A stretch of 64,000 nt of DNA from NCBI RefSeq assembly GCF_014639255.1, contig NZ_BMFV01000004.1:1-64000 (forward strand). The letters run 5' to 3'. The notes below the pieces were generated by a model that did no database searches, was not told the DNA's origin, and saw only the letters and a list, made by a program, of their open reading frames with translations. The position numbers and the translations under genes are program-made. Below are positions 44,118 through 53,274 of the stretch, piece by piece; positions within the stretch are counted from its first letter, which is position 1; each line of letters opens with the position of its first letter. This stretch comes from Pullulanibacillus pueri (GTDB taxonomy: Bacteria; Bacillota; Bacilli; Bacillales; Sporolactobacillaceae).

Positions 44118-44735
44118 CTACAATGCCGCCACCTTTCCTAGTGATTCAACAAATGGCATAATAACGGAACGCTTGACTTTTAGTGACGAACGATTTGCGA
44201 TACACCTCGCAGTAAAGGTTGTAATTTCTTCCTTCACAACTAGGCCATTTTCCTTTAAAGTTGTGCCTGTTTCGACAATATCAACGATGTCATCTGCTAA
44301 GCCTAATAGTGGCGCAAGTTCAACCGATCCTTCTAGTTTGACGAGATCCACGGACTCCCCTTTTTCTTGAAAAAAATCACGGGCAATTTTAGGATATTTC
44401 GTTGCAATTCGATATTTTCGATTGAGTTCTTTTTCCTTGGGAATGCCGGCCAGAGCCATGCGACACTTTCCAAAAGGCAAGGGTAAGAGATTATAAACAT
44501 CAGGCTGATATTCCATTAAAATGTCTTCACCTACAATGCCTAAGTCGGCAATGCCGTTTTCTACGTAAGTGGCAACGTCCACACCTTTGGCAAAAAAGAC
44601 TTTGAATTGGTCGGTTTCTACACAAAGCCTTCTCCCCTTTTCGATTAAAGGGTCAACGTCGAATGATAGTTGTTTAAGATAATCTAAGCATTGTGTTTCT
44701 AAACGGCCTTTAGTTAATGCAAGACATATTTTCAT
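44118..44735 (-). CDS. hisG: ATP phosphoribosyltransferase, short form
   Basis: A 205-residue short-form HisG, which lacks the regulatory domain and needs HisZ as partner. It has LALTKGRLETQCLDYL, PRPP loop VDIVETGTTLKENGL and KEKELNRKYRIATKYP. It catalyses the first committed step from PRPP and ATP. It overlaps hisZ by 4 nt, as expected for the HisGZ complex. Confidence 0.96.
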   Translation of the reverse strand: MKICLALTKGRLETQCLDYLKQLSFDVDPLIEKGRRLCVETDQFKVFFAKGVDVATYVENGIADLGIVGEDILMEYQPDVYNLLPLPFGKCRMALAGIPKEKELNRKYRIATKYPKIARDFFQEKGESVDLVKLEGSVELAPLLGLADDIVDIVETGTTLKENGLVVKEEITTFTARCIANRSSLKVKRSVIMPFVESLGKVAAL

Positions 44736-45856
44736 TCCTTAATCACCTCGTACTGACCCGACCGATCAACAATTTTAAAAATTTTATCATAAGTGGTCTT
44801 ATCCACTTCCTCAAACTGAACATCCACAATGGCGTGTTCAAAGGATGTTCTTAAGGCTTCTGCAGCTCCTAAAGTGTCTGAATCAGCAAGGAGGCAAATC
44901 CGAGAAGGTCGTGATTCTTCTCTTGTATTTTGCACCAGTTCATCAACATCGAAAGCCAATCCTACTGCTGTTCTTTTGCGTTCGAATTGGTGATAAAGGT
45001 GGTCATAGCGTCCACCAGAAAACAAGGTTGAACCACTTGTTTTTGAATAGCCTCTAAACATAATACCTGAATAATATGGAAGATTTTTCACTCGACCTAA
45101 ATCGATGAGTATTTCTTGATCGGAAAGGTCCTCTAATAACCGGATCACCTTTTTTAAGTGATGAATAATGTGAAGTAAATGCTCCTGGTTCTTCCAACGC
45201 TTTTCATAGTCTGCAAGAATATGTGTTGAGCCAAAGGCATCCACAAGTTCGGTGAGCTCACGCGCTTGTTCATCCGTACTAAAATTTTTAGAGATACGGT
45301 AAACCTCATCCTTATTCTTGTCATGCATCGCTTGCCTTAATTGCTCCTTAGGTCTTTTCCCCAGAGCCATTGATTGTGTTAAAGCTTCAAAAACACCGGT
45401 ATGTCCAAGCTCTATGAAATAAGGATCAATATGAATGTCTTGTAAAAATTGATGGGCAAGTAACAAGCACTCGACTTCACCAAGAACGGGGTCCATATCG
45501 ACAATTTCAATCCCTGCTTGGCGACACTCTATTCCCGGTTTATCGGTTTGAAAAACAGAGCCTTGATACGCCCATTTTTTTCTAGAAGAATGTTCTGAGG
45601 ATAAAGCACGAGCGATAGCGATAGTCCAATCGGGTCTAAGAACCTCAATATCTCCTTCTGAATCAAACCATTTGAGCATGGTTTTGAGATTCATTCCCAC
45701 GTAAGGATTAGTAAATGTTTCGGCATATTCGATGACAGGGGTGGTAATTTCATTATAACCACGTAAACGTGCTGTTTTCCTAAAAGTTTCAAAGATTTCT
45801 AATCGTTGGCTGACAACCCAACCTAAATCATCCTGACTCTCTGGGGGTAATTGCAT
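44732..45856 (-). CDS. hisZ: ATP phosphoribosyltransferase regulatory subunit
   Basis: A 374-residue HisRS-like paralogue. Class II synthetase motifs are partly kept (TTPVIEYAETF, LRPDWTIAIARALSS, FSGGRYDHL) but the C-terminal anticodon-binding domain of true HisRS is absent. It activates and feedback-regulates HisG. It is the first gene of the operon hisZGDBHAFI. A TTGACG -35 lies about 90 bp upstream with A/T-rich sequence around 45921-45930 as possible -10; no T-box was seen. Confidence 0.93.
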   Translation of the reverse strand: MQLPPESQDDLGWVVSQRLEIFETFRKTARLRGYNEITTPVIEYAETFTNPYVGMNLKTMLKWFDSEGDIEVLRPDWTIAIARALSSEHSSRKKWAYQGSVFQTDKPGIECRQAGIEIVDMDPVLGEVECLLLAHQFLQDIHIDPYFIELGHTGVFEALTQSMALGKRPKEQLRQAMHDKNKDEVYRISKNFSTDEQARELTELVDAFGSTHILADYEKRWKNQEHLLHIIHHLKKVIRLLEDLSDQEILIDLGRVKNLPYYSGIMFRGYSKTSGSTLFSGGRYDHLYHQFERKRTAVGLAFDVDELVQNTREESRPSRICLLADSDTLGAAEALRTSFEHAIVDVQFEEVDKTTYDKIFKIVDRSGQYEVIKE

Positions 45857-46182
45857 GACGATCTATCCTTCCGATTCTTTTTCTCTTTATCTAACTAAAG
45901 AGATGAAATGTTAGTTATACTTTATCATATTGGTTTTAATAACGTCAATGATCTTTCCTACTAAAATTTTATTAAATTATCTCTATATTAACTAATATTT
46001 CAAATTAAATAAAGAATAAACTTAGAAGGCGCCAGATGGAAATAAACCATAAAAAAGGATCAGCACTATGTTAGCGGCTAGCATTGCCACGTCATGTCTG
46101 ATCCTTCTATAAAAAGCGTGTATTTAAGGGTGCTGTTAGAGCGTTGATACTAATCGCCACACGAGGCGCTCTTTTTTCTCAT
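45857..46182. other. his promoter region and MMPL terminator
   Basis: The right part holds a 9-bp stem AAGGATCAG / CTGATCCTT (about 46053-46110) with T6 on the minus strand, the probable terminator of the MMPL gene. A second hairpin (AGAGCG / CGCTCT, 46138-46170) has its T-run on the plus strand, though no plus gene precedes it. The left part holds the presumed hisZ promoter (TTGACG, 45943-45948, minus). Confidence 0.55.
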
Positions 46183-48408
46183 TTATGGATGAGGGTGTTT
46201 TTCCCTTTTGAGCATCATGGGTCTATTTTTGCCCAAGCTAGGCCAAAAAGCATATTTACCGAGAACGGCTGTAATGGCTGGTACTAGTAATGGTCTCACA
46301 ACAAAAGTATCCAAGATCACACCAATAGCTGTGACGGTCCCAAATTGTAAAAGCACTTGAATCGGTAATGTAGCTAAGACTAAAAAGGTGCCTGCCAGTA
46401 TAAGACCTGCAGATGTTATGACTGAAAAGGTCTCTTGAACCCCGTTGGAGATCGCTTGGTGTAGTGGCATGATCCGGCTTTTCTTCCAAATGCTCGAGAT
46501 CATAAAGATATTATAATCCTCTCCTAAAGCAACCAAAAAGACGAAAGCATATAACGGAATTAACCCTTGCATGGTACTAGCGTCGAAACCAAAATGGAGA
46601 ATAAGCCATCCTGAACCAAGAGCTGAAAAGTAGGAAAGTAAAACAGTGATAATCAGATATAACATTGCGATGATACTTCGCAAGTAAAGGATAAGGAGTA
46701 AAGCAATAATCCCGATAACGACTGGAATAATAATATGCTTATCTCGATCGGTGACTTGCTTCGTATCATAAAGGGAAGCCGTTTCTCCACCAAGCCATAC
46801 CTTTTCCGTGGCGTTCTGAATATGGGCTTGTTTTAACGCATTAACCACTTTATTTTTAATATTAGGAACATCATTCATCGCCTTAGGTGAATAAGGGTTT
46901 CCTTTTAGTGTGACGTCATAGCCTTTGATGTTATGATCCTTAAGTCCACTTTGTTCTACAGAAACTTCTTTTACATAAGAAAGGCTTTGAAGCACTTCTC
47001 TTACATTTGTCTTCCGACCTTCTGAATCCACAATGACTTTCATCGGTGCTAATTTTCCAGAAGAAAATTTGTCAGAAATTAAGGTATAGCCTTCTCTAGA
47101 AGGCATATCCTTGGGAAAGGATTCAAGTAAATCATAAGAATAAGCAATTTTTGCTGAAAATGAAGCCAAACCCCCAAGGAAAATTACGCAAATAATGATG
47201 ATTAACCAAGGTTTTTGTGTCACGAGCTTTCCGATTTTCTCACTAAACTGGGACTGTGTCGTTCTTTGCCGTAAAGGCTTTTGTTTTTTACTTGCATGTT
47301 CTTCAAGCATTGCTGGCGTTCTCGGGATAAATGGAAAGAACGACACTCTTCCAAATATCGTTAATAGTGCAGGTAAAAGGGTTACGGCAGCAATACCCAT
47401 TATCAAAATGGCTAAACTAAAAGGCGCAGCAAAGCGTTGGTAGGAACCGTAATGGGCTAAAAACAAGGTTGACAGTCCTAATACAACGGTTAAGGCACTC
47501 ATCATAATGGCTCCACCTGCTGACTTAATGGCTCCACTTAATGCAATGTGCTTATCTTTTTCTTCAAGTAACGATTCCCTATATTTTGTGATCAAAAAAA
47601 GACAATAATCTGTGCCTGCTCCAAATAATAATACCGTCATTATCGAAACGGCTTGTGTATCAAGCGTAATCCACCCTTTATCACCTAATAGTCCAAGTAT
47701 TGGGCTAATGACACCATAGGAAAATCCAACAGCAACAAGAGGAACAAAGGCTAAAATTGGTGATCGATAAAGGACAATAAGCAAAATAAGAACAAGAAGA
47801 ATCGTGGCAATAAGCAGGGTGATATCGGCTTTCCCAAACAAGGCTTTGGCATCCGTTGAAATCCCAATCGGGCCTGTAAACCGCACATGTAGACCCTTGT
47901 CCTTAAGATTATTTGTAATTGCTTGTTTACCCACTTGCTTTTGTAAGGAGGCTAAATCCGCATTTAAAGCCCCTTCCTCAGCGTTTTGTCTGAAGAAAAT
48001 GGGGGTTACCAAAGTTGTTCCGTCTTTTGAAACAGATTGGCTTAAAGCAACATCCGTTGCCTTTTGTAGCGGTGGGATAAAGCTTTGCTGCTTCAGTGGC
48101 TCCTCACTCAGATGTTGATATAATTGACGAATCTTATTGAAATCATCAGACTGAAGACCTTTTGAATCATTCCAAACGATGAGTAAAGGAGTCCCTGCAT
48201 CGCTTGGAAACTGTTCTTTTTCAATAGCACTCGCCTGAACGGAAGGGATATCTTTCGGCAATTGTGCGGCAGCATTATCTTCAACACTGTTTACGCTAGG
48301 CCATATCATCGAGAGGACTCCAGCAATAATGATCCAAATGCTTAAGGTGACCCATCGTCCTCTTCGTCCAGCTACAAATCTTCCCCATGTATATAATAAA
48401 CTCTCCAT
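46183..48408 (-). CDS. MMPL-family (RND-like) transporter
   Basis: A 741-residue membrane protein with two repeats, each of one helix, a large extracellular domain and five helices, as in MmpL/YdgH/YdfJ. Conserved transport residues occur in GAGTDYCLFLITKYR (first half) and ALGEDYNIFMISSIWK (second half). Such proteins export lipids or drugs using proton flow. A TetR gene is divergent, so expression is likely induced by the exported compound. A TTGAAA, 18-bp, TATAAT promoter (48439-48468, minus) reads it. Confidence 0.9.
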   Translation of the reverse strand: MESLLYTWGRFVAGRRGRWVTLSIWIIIAGVLSMIWPSVNSVEDNAAAQLPKDIPSVQASAIEKEQFPSDAGTPLLIVWNDSKGLQSDDFNKIRQLYQHLSEEPLKQQSFIPPLQKATDVALSQSVSKDGTTLVTPIFFRQNAEEGALNADLASLQKQVGKQAITNNLKDKGLHVRFTGPIGISTDAKALFGKADITLLIATILLVLILLIVLYRSPILAFVPLVAVGFSYGVISPILGLLGDKGWITLDTQAVSIMTVLLFGAGTDYCLFLITKYRESLLEEKDKHIALSGAIKSAGGAIMMSALTVVLGLSTLFLAHYGSYQRFAAPFSLAILIMGIAAVTLLPALLTIFGRVSFFPFIPRTPAMLEEHASKKQKPLRQRTTQSQFSEKIGKLVTQKPWLIIIICVIFLGGLASFSAKIAYSYDLLESFPKDMPSREGYTLISDKFSSGKLAPMKVIVDSEGRKTNVREVLQSLSYVKEVSVEQSGLKDHNIKGYDVTLKGNPYSPKAMNDVPNIKNKVVNALKQAHIQNATEKVWLGGETASLYDTKQVTDRDKHIIIPVVIGIIALLLILYLRSIIAMLYLIITVLLSYFSALGSGWLILHFGFDASTMQGLIPLYAFVFLVALGEDYNIFMISSIWKKSRIMPLHQAISNGVQETFSVITSAGLILAGTFLVLATLPIQVLLQFGTVTAIGVILDTFVVRPLLVPAITAVLGKYAFWPSLGKNRPMMLKREKHPHP

Positions 48409-48445
48409 AGTGTCACATCCTCATCTGTTTCTCACTATATTATAT

Positions 48446-48460
48446 ATACTGGTTAGTTAA
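48446..48460. promoter_or_regulatory. Candidate TetR operator in the MMPL promoter
   Basis: TTAACTAACCAGTATA lies inside the spacer of the MMPL promoter and is weakly palindromic (ACT..AGT). Its place suggests the site of the divergent TetR repressor, but symmetry is poor. Confidence 0.35.
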
Positions 48461-48560
48461 TTTTTCAATGCTTATGACACAATAATTTTCTCTGAATATG
48501 AGTTATGTTCAATTATGGTATAATGCAAATGAAAGAGGGATTTAAAGGAGTGAAAGAGGA

Positions 48561-49178
48561 TTGACTGAAAAACGTCGTCGCTCTCCCGGCCGACCACCAA
48601 CGACACAGAAAAACACCACAACCGATCAGGTGATTATTCATGCGGCCATACGACTTTTTCTTAACCATGGTTATCAAAAGGTATCCGTAGATGATGTCGC
48701 TGAAGCTTGTGGTGTGACAAAGGCAACTGTCTATTATTATTTTAAAACAAAGGCCGAGCTTTTTACTGAAAGTATCTTACAAATGATGGAAAGGATCCGT
48801 CGACAGATCGATTCGTTATTACATAGTGAAAAACCTTTAAAAGATCGCTTGTTTGATGTCGCTGAAGCCCACTTGAGAGCCACGATGGATATTGACCTAG
48901 ACGGTTTTTTACGAGAAACCAAGAACAATGTATCGGAAAATCAAACACATATGATGCGTCAGGCTGAAGAAAGAATGTACCAAGAAATTGAGGTTGTTAT
49001 TGAAGAGGCGGTCAACAATAATGAAATAAGACCCGTTTCCCCTCCCTTTGCAGCGCATGCCTTTATCGCATTACTCCGGATGGGAAATGCTCCTTCTATG
49101 CAGGAGTTATTTACAGCCTATGAAGAAATGGCAACCAATATTATAAACTTTTATTGGAGATCCCTAACCAATGAGTAA
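48561..49178 (+). CDS. TetR/AcrR-family transcriptional repressor
   Basis: A 205-residue regulator. Basic leader RRRSPGRPPTT precedes an N-terminal helix-turn-helix (YQKVSVDDVAEACGVTKATV then YYYF, residues 36-60). The C-terminal ligand-binding domain is all-helical. It is divergent from the MMPL exporter and most likely represses it. The ligand is unknown. The start is TTG with GGAG upstream. A strong terminator follows. Confidence 0.9.
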   Translation: MTEKRRRSPGRPPTTQKNTTTDQVIIHAAIRLFLNHGYQKVSVDDVAEACGVTKATVYYYFKTKAELFTESILQMMERIRRQIDSLLHSEKPLKDRLFDVAEAHLRATMDIDLDGFLRETKNNVSENQTHMMRQAEERMYQEIEVVIEEAVNNNEIRPVSPPFAAHAFIALLRMGNAPSMQELFTAYEEMATNIINFYWRSLTNE

Positions 49179-49208
49179 AGGAGGGTGGCTAAGTGCCCCC
49201 TCCTTTTT
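49178..49208 (+). terminator. Terminator of the tetR gene
   Basis: AAAGGAGGGTGGC and GCCCCCTCCTTT pair around TAAGT, followed by TTT, starting at the stop codon of the TetR gene. Confidence 0.8.
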
Positions 49209-49209
49209 A

Positions 49210-49299
49210 TTAAACGTCAGAATGTCTATTTTGCGAAAGACCTTATATGTACAGCTTTGGCTTTCGCCATTAAGGCTTGTCGGAACCCAAGTTTTCTCA
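49210..49299 (+). repeat. Dispersed repeat, copy B
   Basis: Begins AAACGTCAGAAT, continues with GACCTTATATG and GGCTTTCGCCATTAAGGC, and ends CCAAGTTTTCT. It has the same orientation as copy A but no insert; GACAAG is degenerate. The gap to 49551 holds a further hairpin (CATTTTGGAA / TTCCAAAATG, 49307-49341) and no supported gene. Confidence 0.65.
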
Positions 49300-49551
49300 A
49301 AAAGCTCATTTTGGAATGGATTATCTGTGCTTTCCAAAATGGATCCTTCGGACACGTGCTTTTCTCGAAAGACTCTAGTTTAGGTACCTGTGAGTCAACG
49401 ACGCTGAGGAATCCACTGAGTTTATAAGTTGAATCTCGCACCTTACGTTCCAATCAACTGAGTTGTTATGCAGCCTTTGGGTAAAAGAGTAAAAGACTTT
49501 TCAATGTCTAAACGAGGACCGGGCATGCTTTTTTCTCGGTTTTTTCTAAAA

Positions 49552-50154
49552 TTATTTTACTTTTTCATACCATGCTTTAGCCGCTTGGAGTTCACTGTGC
49601 GTTAATTGGTGTCCGCCATTTTCCCAGTGCAGGTCTACACTGGCACCAGCATTCTTTAATAAGTCTGCTAATTCTAATGTCTCTGATTGAGGCACTAAGG
49701 GATCCTGTTTGCCTGCGCCAATAAATACTGGCGTATATTTTAAATTGGGTAAGTCGATTCCTCTTCTGGGCACCATAGGGTGAAGAAGCATGGCTCCTTT
49801 TAACGCCTTTTCATAGTGGAATAAAAGACTTCCTGCAATATTTGCCCCATTTGAAAAACCAATCGCTAGGATGTTTTCACGATCAAAGCTATATTTTTCA
49901 GCCGCCTCACTAAGGAACGCTTGTAATTCTTCGGTTCGTTGAATTAAATCCTCCTCATCAAACACCCCTTCTGCTAAGCGGCGAAAGAATCTTGGCATCC
50001 CATTTTCAGTAACATTCCCCCGAACCCCTAACAATGTCGCTTCTGGATCGATCAAATTGGCCAAAGGTATGAGATCTCGCTCGTTTCCCCCTGTGCCATG
50101 AAGCAAAAGGAATACCGGTTTTTTTGACTTTCCTTCTTTATAAACATGAATCAT
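49552..50154 (-). CDS. Alpha/beta hydrolase, MhqD-like carboxylesterase
   Basis: A 200-residue serine hydrolase of the carboxylesterase/phospholipase type. It contains LLLHGTGGNERDLIPLA (oxyanion hole), GMPRFFRRLAEGVFDEEDL, the nucleophile elbow GFSNGAN (Ser about residue 107), the Asp in KQDPLVP and the His in GGHQLT. It is close to B. subtilis MhqD, which acts in quinone resistance. No MhqR-type regulator lies beside it. Confidence 0.8.
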   Translation of the reverse strand: MIHVYKEGKSKKPVFLLLHGTGGNERDLIPLANLIDPEATLLGVRGNVTENGMPRFFRRLAEGVFDEEDLIQRTEELQAFLSEAAEKYSFDRENILAIGFSNGANIAGSLLFHYEKALKGAMLLHPMVPRRGIDLPNLKYTPVFIGAGKQDPLVPQSETLELADLLKNAGASVDLHWENGGHQLTHSELQAAKAWYEKVK

Positions 50155-50301
50155 GGATAATGCTCCTTTTTAATGCTATTCATTTCAATTATCTTTAATT
50201 CGAGATATAATGTCAAGGCTGTAATAGGCTATGAAAGGAATGAAAAGGTAAAAACATGACATATTAAAGGTGTTACAGACGATATATAAGGAGGTGAACA
50301 C

Positions 50302-51074
50302 ATGAAAAAAGCGCTTACCTCGGGTCTTGTTGCTTTTTTGTTGTTGATAGGTATAGGAACTCAGGCGTTGGGACAAACCTTTGAAGAACAAGTCGCCTCT
50401 TTAGTCAATCAGGAGCGTTCTAAACAAGGACTTAATGCGCTTACTTATAATACAGCACTCGCAAAAATGGCTGAAGATAAGGCCAAGGATATGTATAATA
50501 AGAATTACTTTTCCCATCCTCTCCCACCTATGGCTCACCCTTCGATATGATGAAAAGCTATGGCATTCAGTATAGTTCGGCAGGTGAGAACATTGCGAAA
50601 GGACAAAGAAGTTCTCAAGAGGTAATGACGTCCTGGATGAATTCTGAAGGGCATCGGGCTAATATTCTAAGTAGTGCCTTTAACCAAATTGGTGTCGGGT
50701 ATTACAATGGGTTATGGGTTCAAGAATTCATTAAATCAAATGTTGCAAACCCACCTACGCCAAAAGCAGCACCAAAAGCTTCATCTCAATATTATACGGT
50801 TAAAAAAGGCGATACATTTTATATCATCTCCAAAAAATATGGTATCACACTCAATCAGATCAAGGTTTTGAATCCAAAGGTAACAAATTTCAATAGGCTT
50901 AGTGTAGGGCAAAGGATTCGCGTTGCAGCTAATATCCACACCGTTAAAAGTGGCGAAACGGCATGGGTCATCGCTAAAAAATATGGCATGACATCTTCTG
51001 AGCTTGCCAATCTCAATCCACAAGACAGCAATTTAGCTACTTTAACCGTTGGACAAAAATTATATGTTAGATAA
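50302..51074 (+). pseudogene. Frameshifted secreted CAP-domain protein with two LysM repeats
   Basis: From ATG at 50302 a signal peptide (LTSGLVAFLLLIGIGTQALG) and the first half of a CAP/SCP domain (VNQERSKQGLNALTYNTAL, YFSH) are read. Near 50520 one base is missing: the following CCTCTCCCACC reads SPTYGSPFDMM only in the next frame, and an early TGA ends the first ORF at 50550. The second frame holds the rest of the CAP domain (WMNSEGHRANILSS) and two LysM domains (YYTVKKGDTFYIISKKYG, HTVKSGETAWVIAKKYG). Intact it would be a YkwD/SafA-like wall-bound protein. A sequencing error is possible because both halves are well preserved. Confidence 0.82.
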
Positions 51075-51097
51075 CCCTGAAGCACCCTTTTCTCTTT

Positions 51098-51126
51098 CAG
51101 ACTGCCAAAGCATGGCAGTCTGTTTT
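51098..51126 (+). terminator. Terminator after the CAP-LysM gene
   Basis: CAGACTGCCA and TGGCAGTCTG, 5-nt loop, followed by TTTT. Confidence 0.9.
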
Positions 51127-51194
51127 GCTTGTGTAAACCAAAAGTATGTATTATTTTATCTATAAATAAATAATTTGACTAGGCGAAATTCTCT

Positions 51195-51223
51195 TTACTT
51201 ATTGTGTTTTTTAAGTATATAAT
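51195..51223 (+). promoter_or_regulatory. Promoter of the ABC-exporter leader
   Basis: -35 TTACTT (51195-51200), 17-bp spacer, consensus -10 TATAAT (51218-51223). It would open a leader of nearly 290 nt before the exporter gene at 51517. Confidence 0.6.
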
Positions 51224-51263
51224 ATTTATGGAATAATTCGTTTAGAGATGGTGGGTGTGTGTC

Positions 51264-51341
51264 ATGAGAACTCAAATGATAATAACTCTTAATAACAGCA
51301 TAGAGCGTATAATGGCACAACCTTCATGCAAGATCACTTGA
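51264..51341 (+). CDS. Possible leader peptide of the ABC exporter
   Basis: A 25-codon ORF (MRTQMIITLNNSIERIMAQP, ending CKIT) lies between the promoter and an attenuator-like hairpin. The weak GGTGGG upstream could serve as ribosome binding site. In B. subtilis the BmrB leader peptide controls the BmrCD exporter through antibiotic-stalled ribosomes. Whether this ORF is translated is unknown. Confidence 0.35.
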   Translation: MRTQMIITLNNSIERIMAQPSCKIT

Positions 51342-51372
51342 CCTATTTACGAAAAAGTGAACAAAGAATGTT

Positions 51373-51419
51373 CTGGAGATAACCAGGGGTGTGTGCAGTT
51401 TAGAACCCGTGGTTTTTTT
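51373..51419 (+). terminator. Attenuator-like terminator in the exporter leader
   Basis: AACCAGGGG (51381-51389) pairs with CCCGTGGTT (51406-51414) with one mismatch and is followed by T7. A competing small hairpin, CTGG (51373-51376) with CCAG (51383-51386), shares the left arm. Together they could act as a terminator/antiterminator switch before the exporter genes. Confidence 0.6.
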
Positions 51420-51516
51420 GCGTTTTCAGAATAAAAAAAGAGATGGGGCAAAGAAAAACTGGCTTTTCTGTGGACCTGTTTTCTCGTTGTCTCAGGAAGT
51501 GTTTAGGGGGTAGGAT

Positions 51517-53274
51517 ATGAAAGTTTTTATTGATCTTATGTGGTATTTCCGGCAAGAAAAAGCAAAGTACATATGGGGAATTGTCCTTCTTATGTGCTCA
51601 AGCTTTATGTCAATGGTCCCTCCTTTTATTGTAGGGGTTATCGTCGATGATATTCGTCTTCATACCTTAACATCGGGATCATTATTCAAATGGTTGAGTA
51701 TTTTAATCATCTCAGGATTTGCAGCCTATGGATTTGGCTACGGCTGGCGAATGCTTATTTTCGGGTCTTCCATGAATCTTGCAAAGCTATTAAGAGATCG
51801 TCTTTTTGGACATTTTACTAAAATGACCTCCCATTTTTATAGTAAAAGACGCATAGGCGATTTGATGGCTCACTCCACGAATGATATTCGCGCCGTACAA
51901 GAAGCAGCTGGTGACGGGATTCTTATGCTTGTTGACTCAATCACGATGGGGGCAATGGTGATTGTTGCGATGGCTGCCATCATCGATTGGCGCTTAACCA
52001 TTATTGCGCTGATTCCTATGCCTTTCATGGCTTGGGCTATCAGTCATTATGGGAATCTCCTTCACAAAAATTTTCACGATGCTCAGGCGGCTTTTTCTGA
52101 GCTTAATGATAGAGTTCAAGAAAATGTATCAGGAGTTCGTGTCATCAAGGCTTTTGGTGAAGAACAAGCCGAAAAGGAAAACTTTCGAGTGCAATCGGCG
52201 GATGTCGTTGCTAAGAACATTAAAGTAGCAAAAGTGGATGCCCTCTTTGACCCGACCATCACTTTTTTTGTCGGTCTCTCCTACTTTTTAACGCTTGTTT
52301 TTGGTGCCATTTTTGTCGTCCATGATTCGATTACAATTGGTGAATTAACGAGTTTTAGTCTCTATCTTGGGCAACTGGTCTGGCCGATGCTGGCGTTCGG
52401 AATTTTATTTAATATTGTTGAGCGCGGCCGCGCCTCCTATGACCGCATTCGTCAGCTTTTAAAAGTCAAGCCCGATATTGTCGATCGTCCCAATGCTTTA
52501 GCGAAAGTGCCCAGTGGTGATATTGCTTATCGCATTGAAACTTTTCGCTACACTGAGGACACCCCTGTTGTTTTAAAAAATATTGCGTTCGATTTAAAGC
52601 AGGGACAGACGATCGGAATTGTGGGTAAAACGGGGAGCGGAAAATCAACTTTAGTTAAGCTCTTATTAAGGGAAATGGATTGCCAAGCTGGAGATATTCT
52701 CATTGGTGGGACCTCTATTTATGATTATAAAATGAGCAGCCTCCGCCAAGCGATTGGCTATGTGCCTCAGGATCACTTTCTTTTTTCAGCCACTGTTGCT
52801 GAAAATATCGCTTTTGCAAAACCTGATGCGACCTTGGAAGAAATCTATGAGGCTGCTAAACTCGCTAATATTCACGAGGACATCCTGGCATTTAAAGAAG
52901 GGTATGACACTGTGGTTGGTGAACGCGGTGTAACGATGTCCGGAGGCCAAAAACAGCGGGTGTCCATTGCTCGCGCCTTGTTAATCAATCCAGAAATTCT
53001 CATTTTGGATGATTCGCTATCAGCCGTTGATGCCCGTACCGAAGAAGCCATTTTAGAAGCGTTAAAAAGAAATCGCCAAAATAAAACGACCTTTATTACC
53101 GCCCATCGCCTGAGTGCCATTCAACACGCTGATATCATTATTGTACTAGAAAATGGCGAAATTATTGAACATGGCACGCATGCTGAATTAATGGCTGAAG
53201 ATCATTGGTATCGGGCGATGTTCCGACGCCAACAACTTGAATCATTCGTCGTACAAGGAGGGATATCCTCATGA
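51517..53274 (+). CDS. Heterodimeric ABC exporter subunit, BmrC/YheI-like
   Basis: A 585-residue half-transporter: six-helix membrane domain (about residues 15-310) and an ATPase with Walker A GKTGSGKST, signature MSGGQKQR, Walker B ILILDDSLSAVD and H-loop TAHRLS. The catalytic Glu after Walker B is replaced by Asp (LDDS), as in BmrC-type partners with one degenerate ATP site. It overlaps the next gene by 4 nt. The pair resembles multidrug exporter BmrCD of B. subtilis, and length (585) matches BmrC. Confidence 0.9.
   Translation: MKVFIDLMWYFRQEKAKYIWGIVLLMCSSFMSMVPPFIVGVIVDDIRLHTLTSGSLFKWLSILIISGFAAYGFGYGWRMLIFGSSMNLAKLLRDRLFGHFTKMTSHFYSKRRIGDLMAHSTNDIRAVQEAAGDGILMLVDSITMGAMVIVAMAAIIDWRLTIIALIPMPFMAWAISHYGNLLHKNFHDAQAAFSELNDRVQENVSGVRVIKAFGEEQAEKENFRVQSADVVAKNIKVAKVDALFDPTITFFVGLSYFLTLVFGAIFVVHDSITIGELTSFSLYLGQLVWPMLAFGILFNIVERGRASYDRIRQLLKVKPDIVDRPNALAKVPSGDIAYRIETFRYTEDTPVVLKNIAFDLKQGQTIGIVGKTGSGKSTLVKLLLREMDCQAGDILIGGTSIYDYKMSSLRQAIGYVPQDHFLFSATVAENIAFAKPDATLEEIYEAAKLANIHEDILAFKEGYDTVVGERGVTMSGGQKQRVSIARALLINPEILILDDSLSAVDARTEEAILEALKRNRQNKTTFITAHRLSAIQHADIIIVLENGEIIEHGTHAELMAEDHWYRAMFRRQQLESFVVQGGISS

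Noticed and set aside
45857..46182. T-box in front of hisZ
   Set aside because: No GGTGGxACCGCG sequence or long leader is present, unlike the proBA leader.
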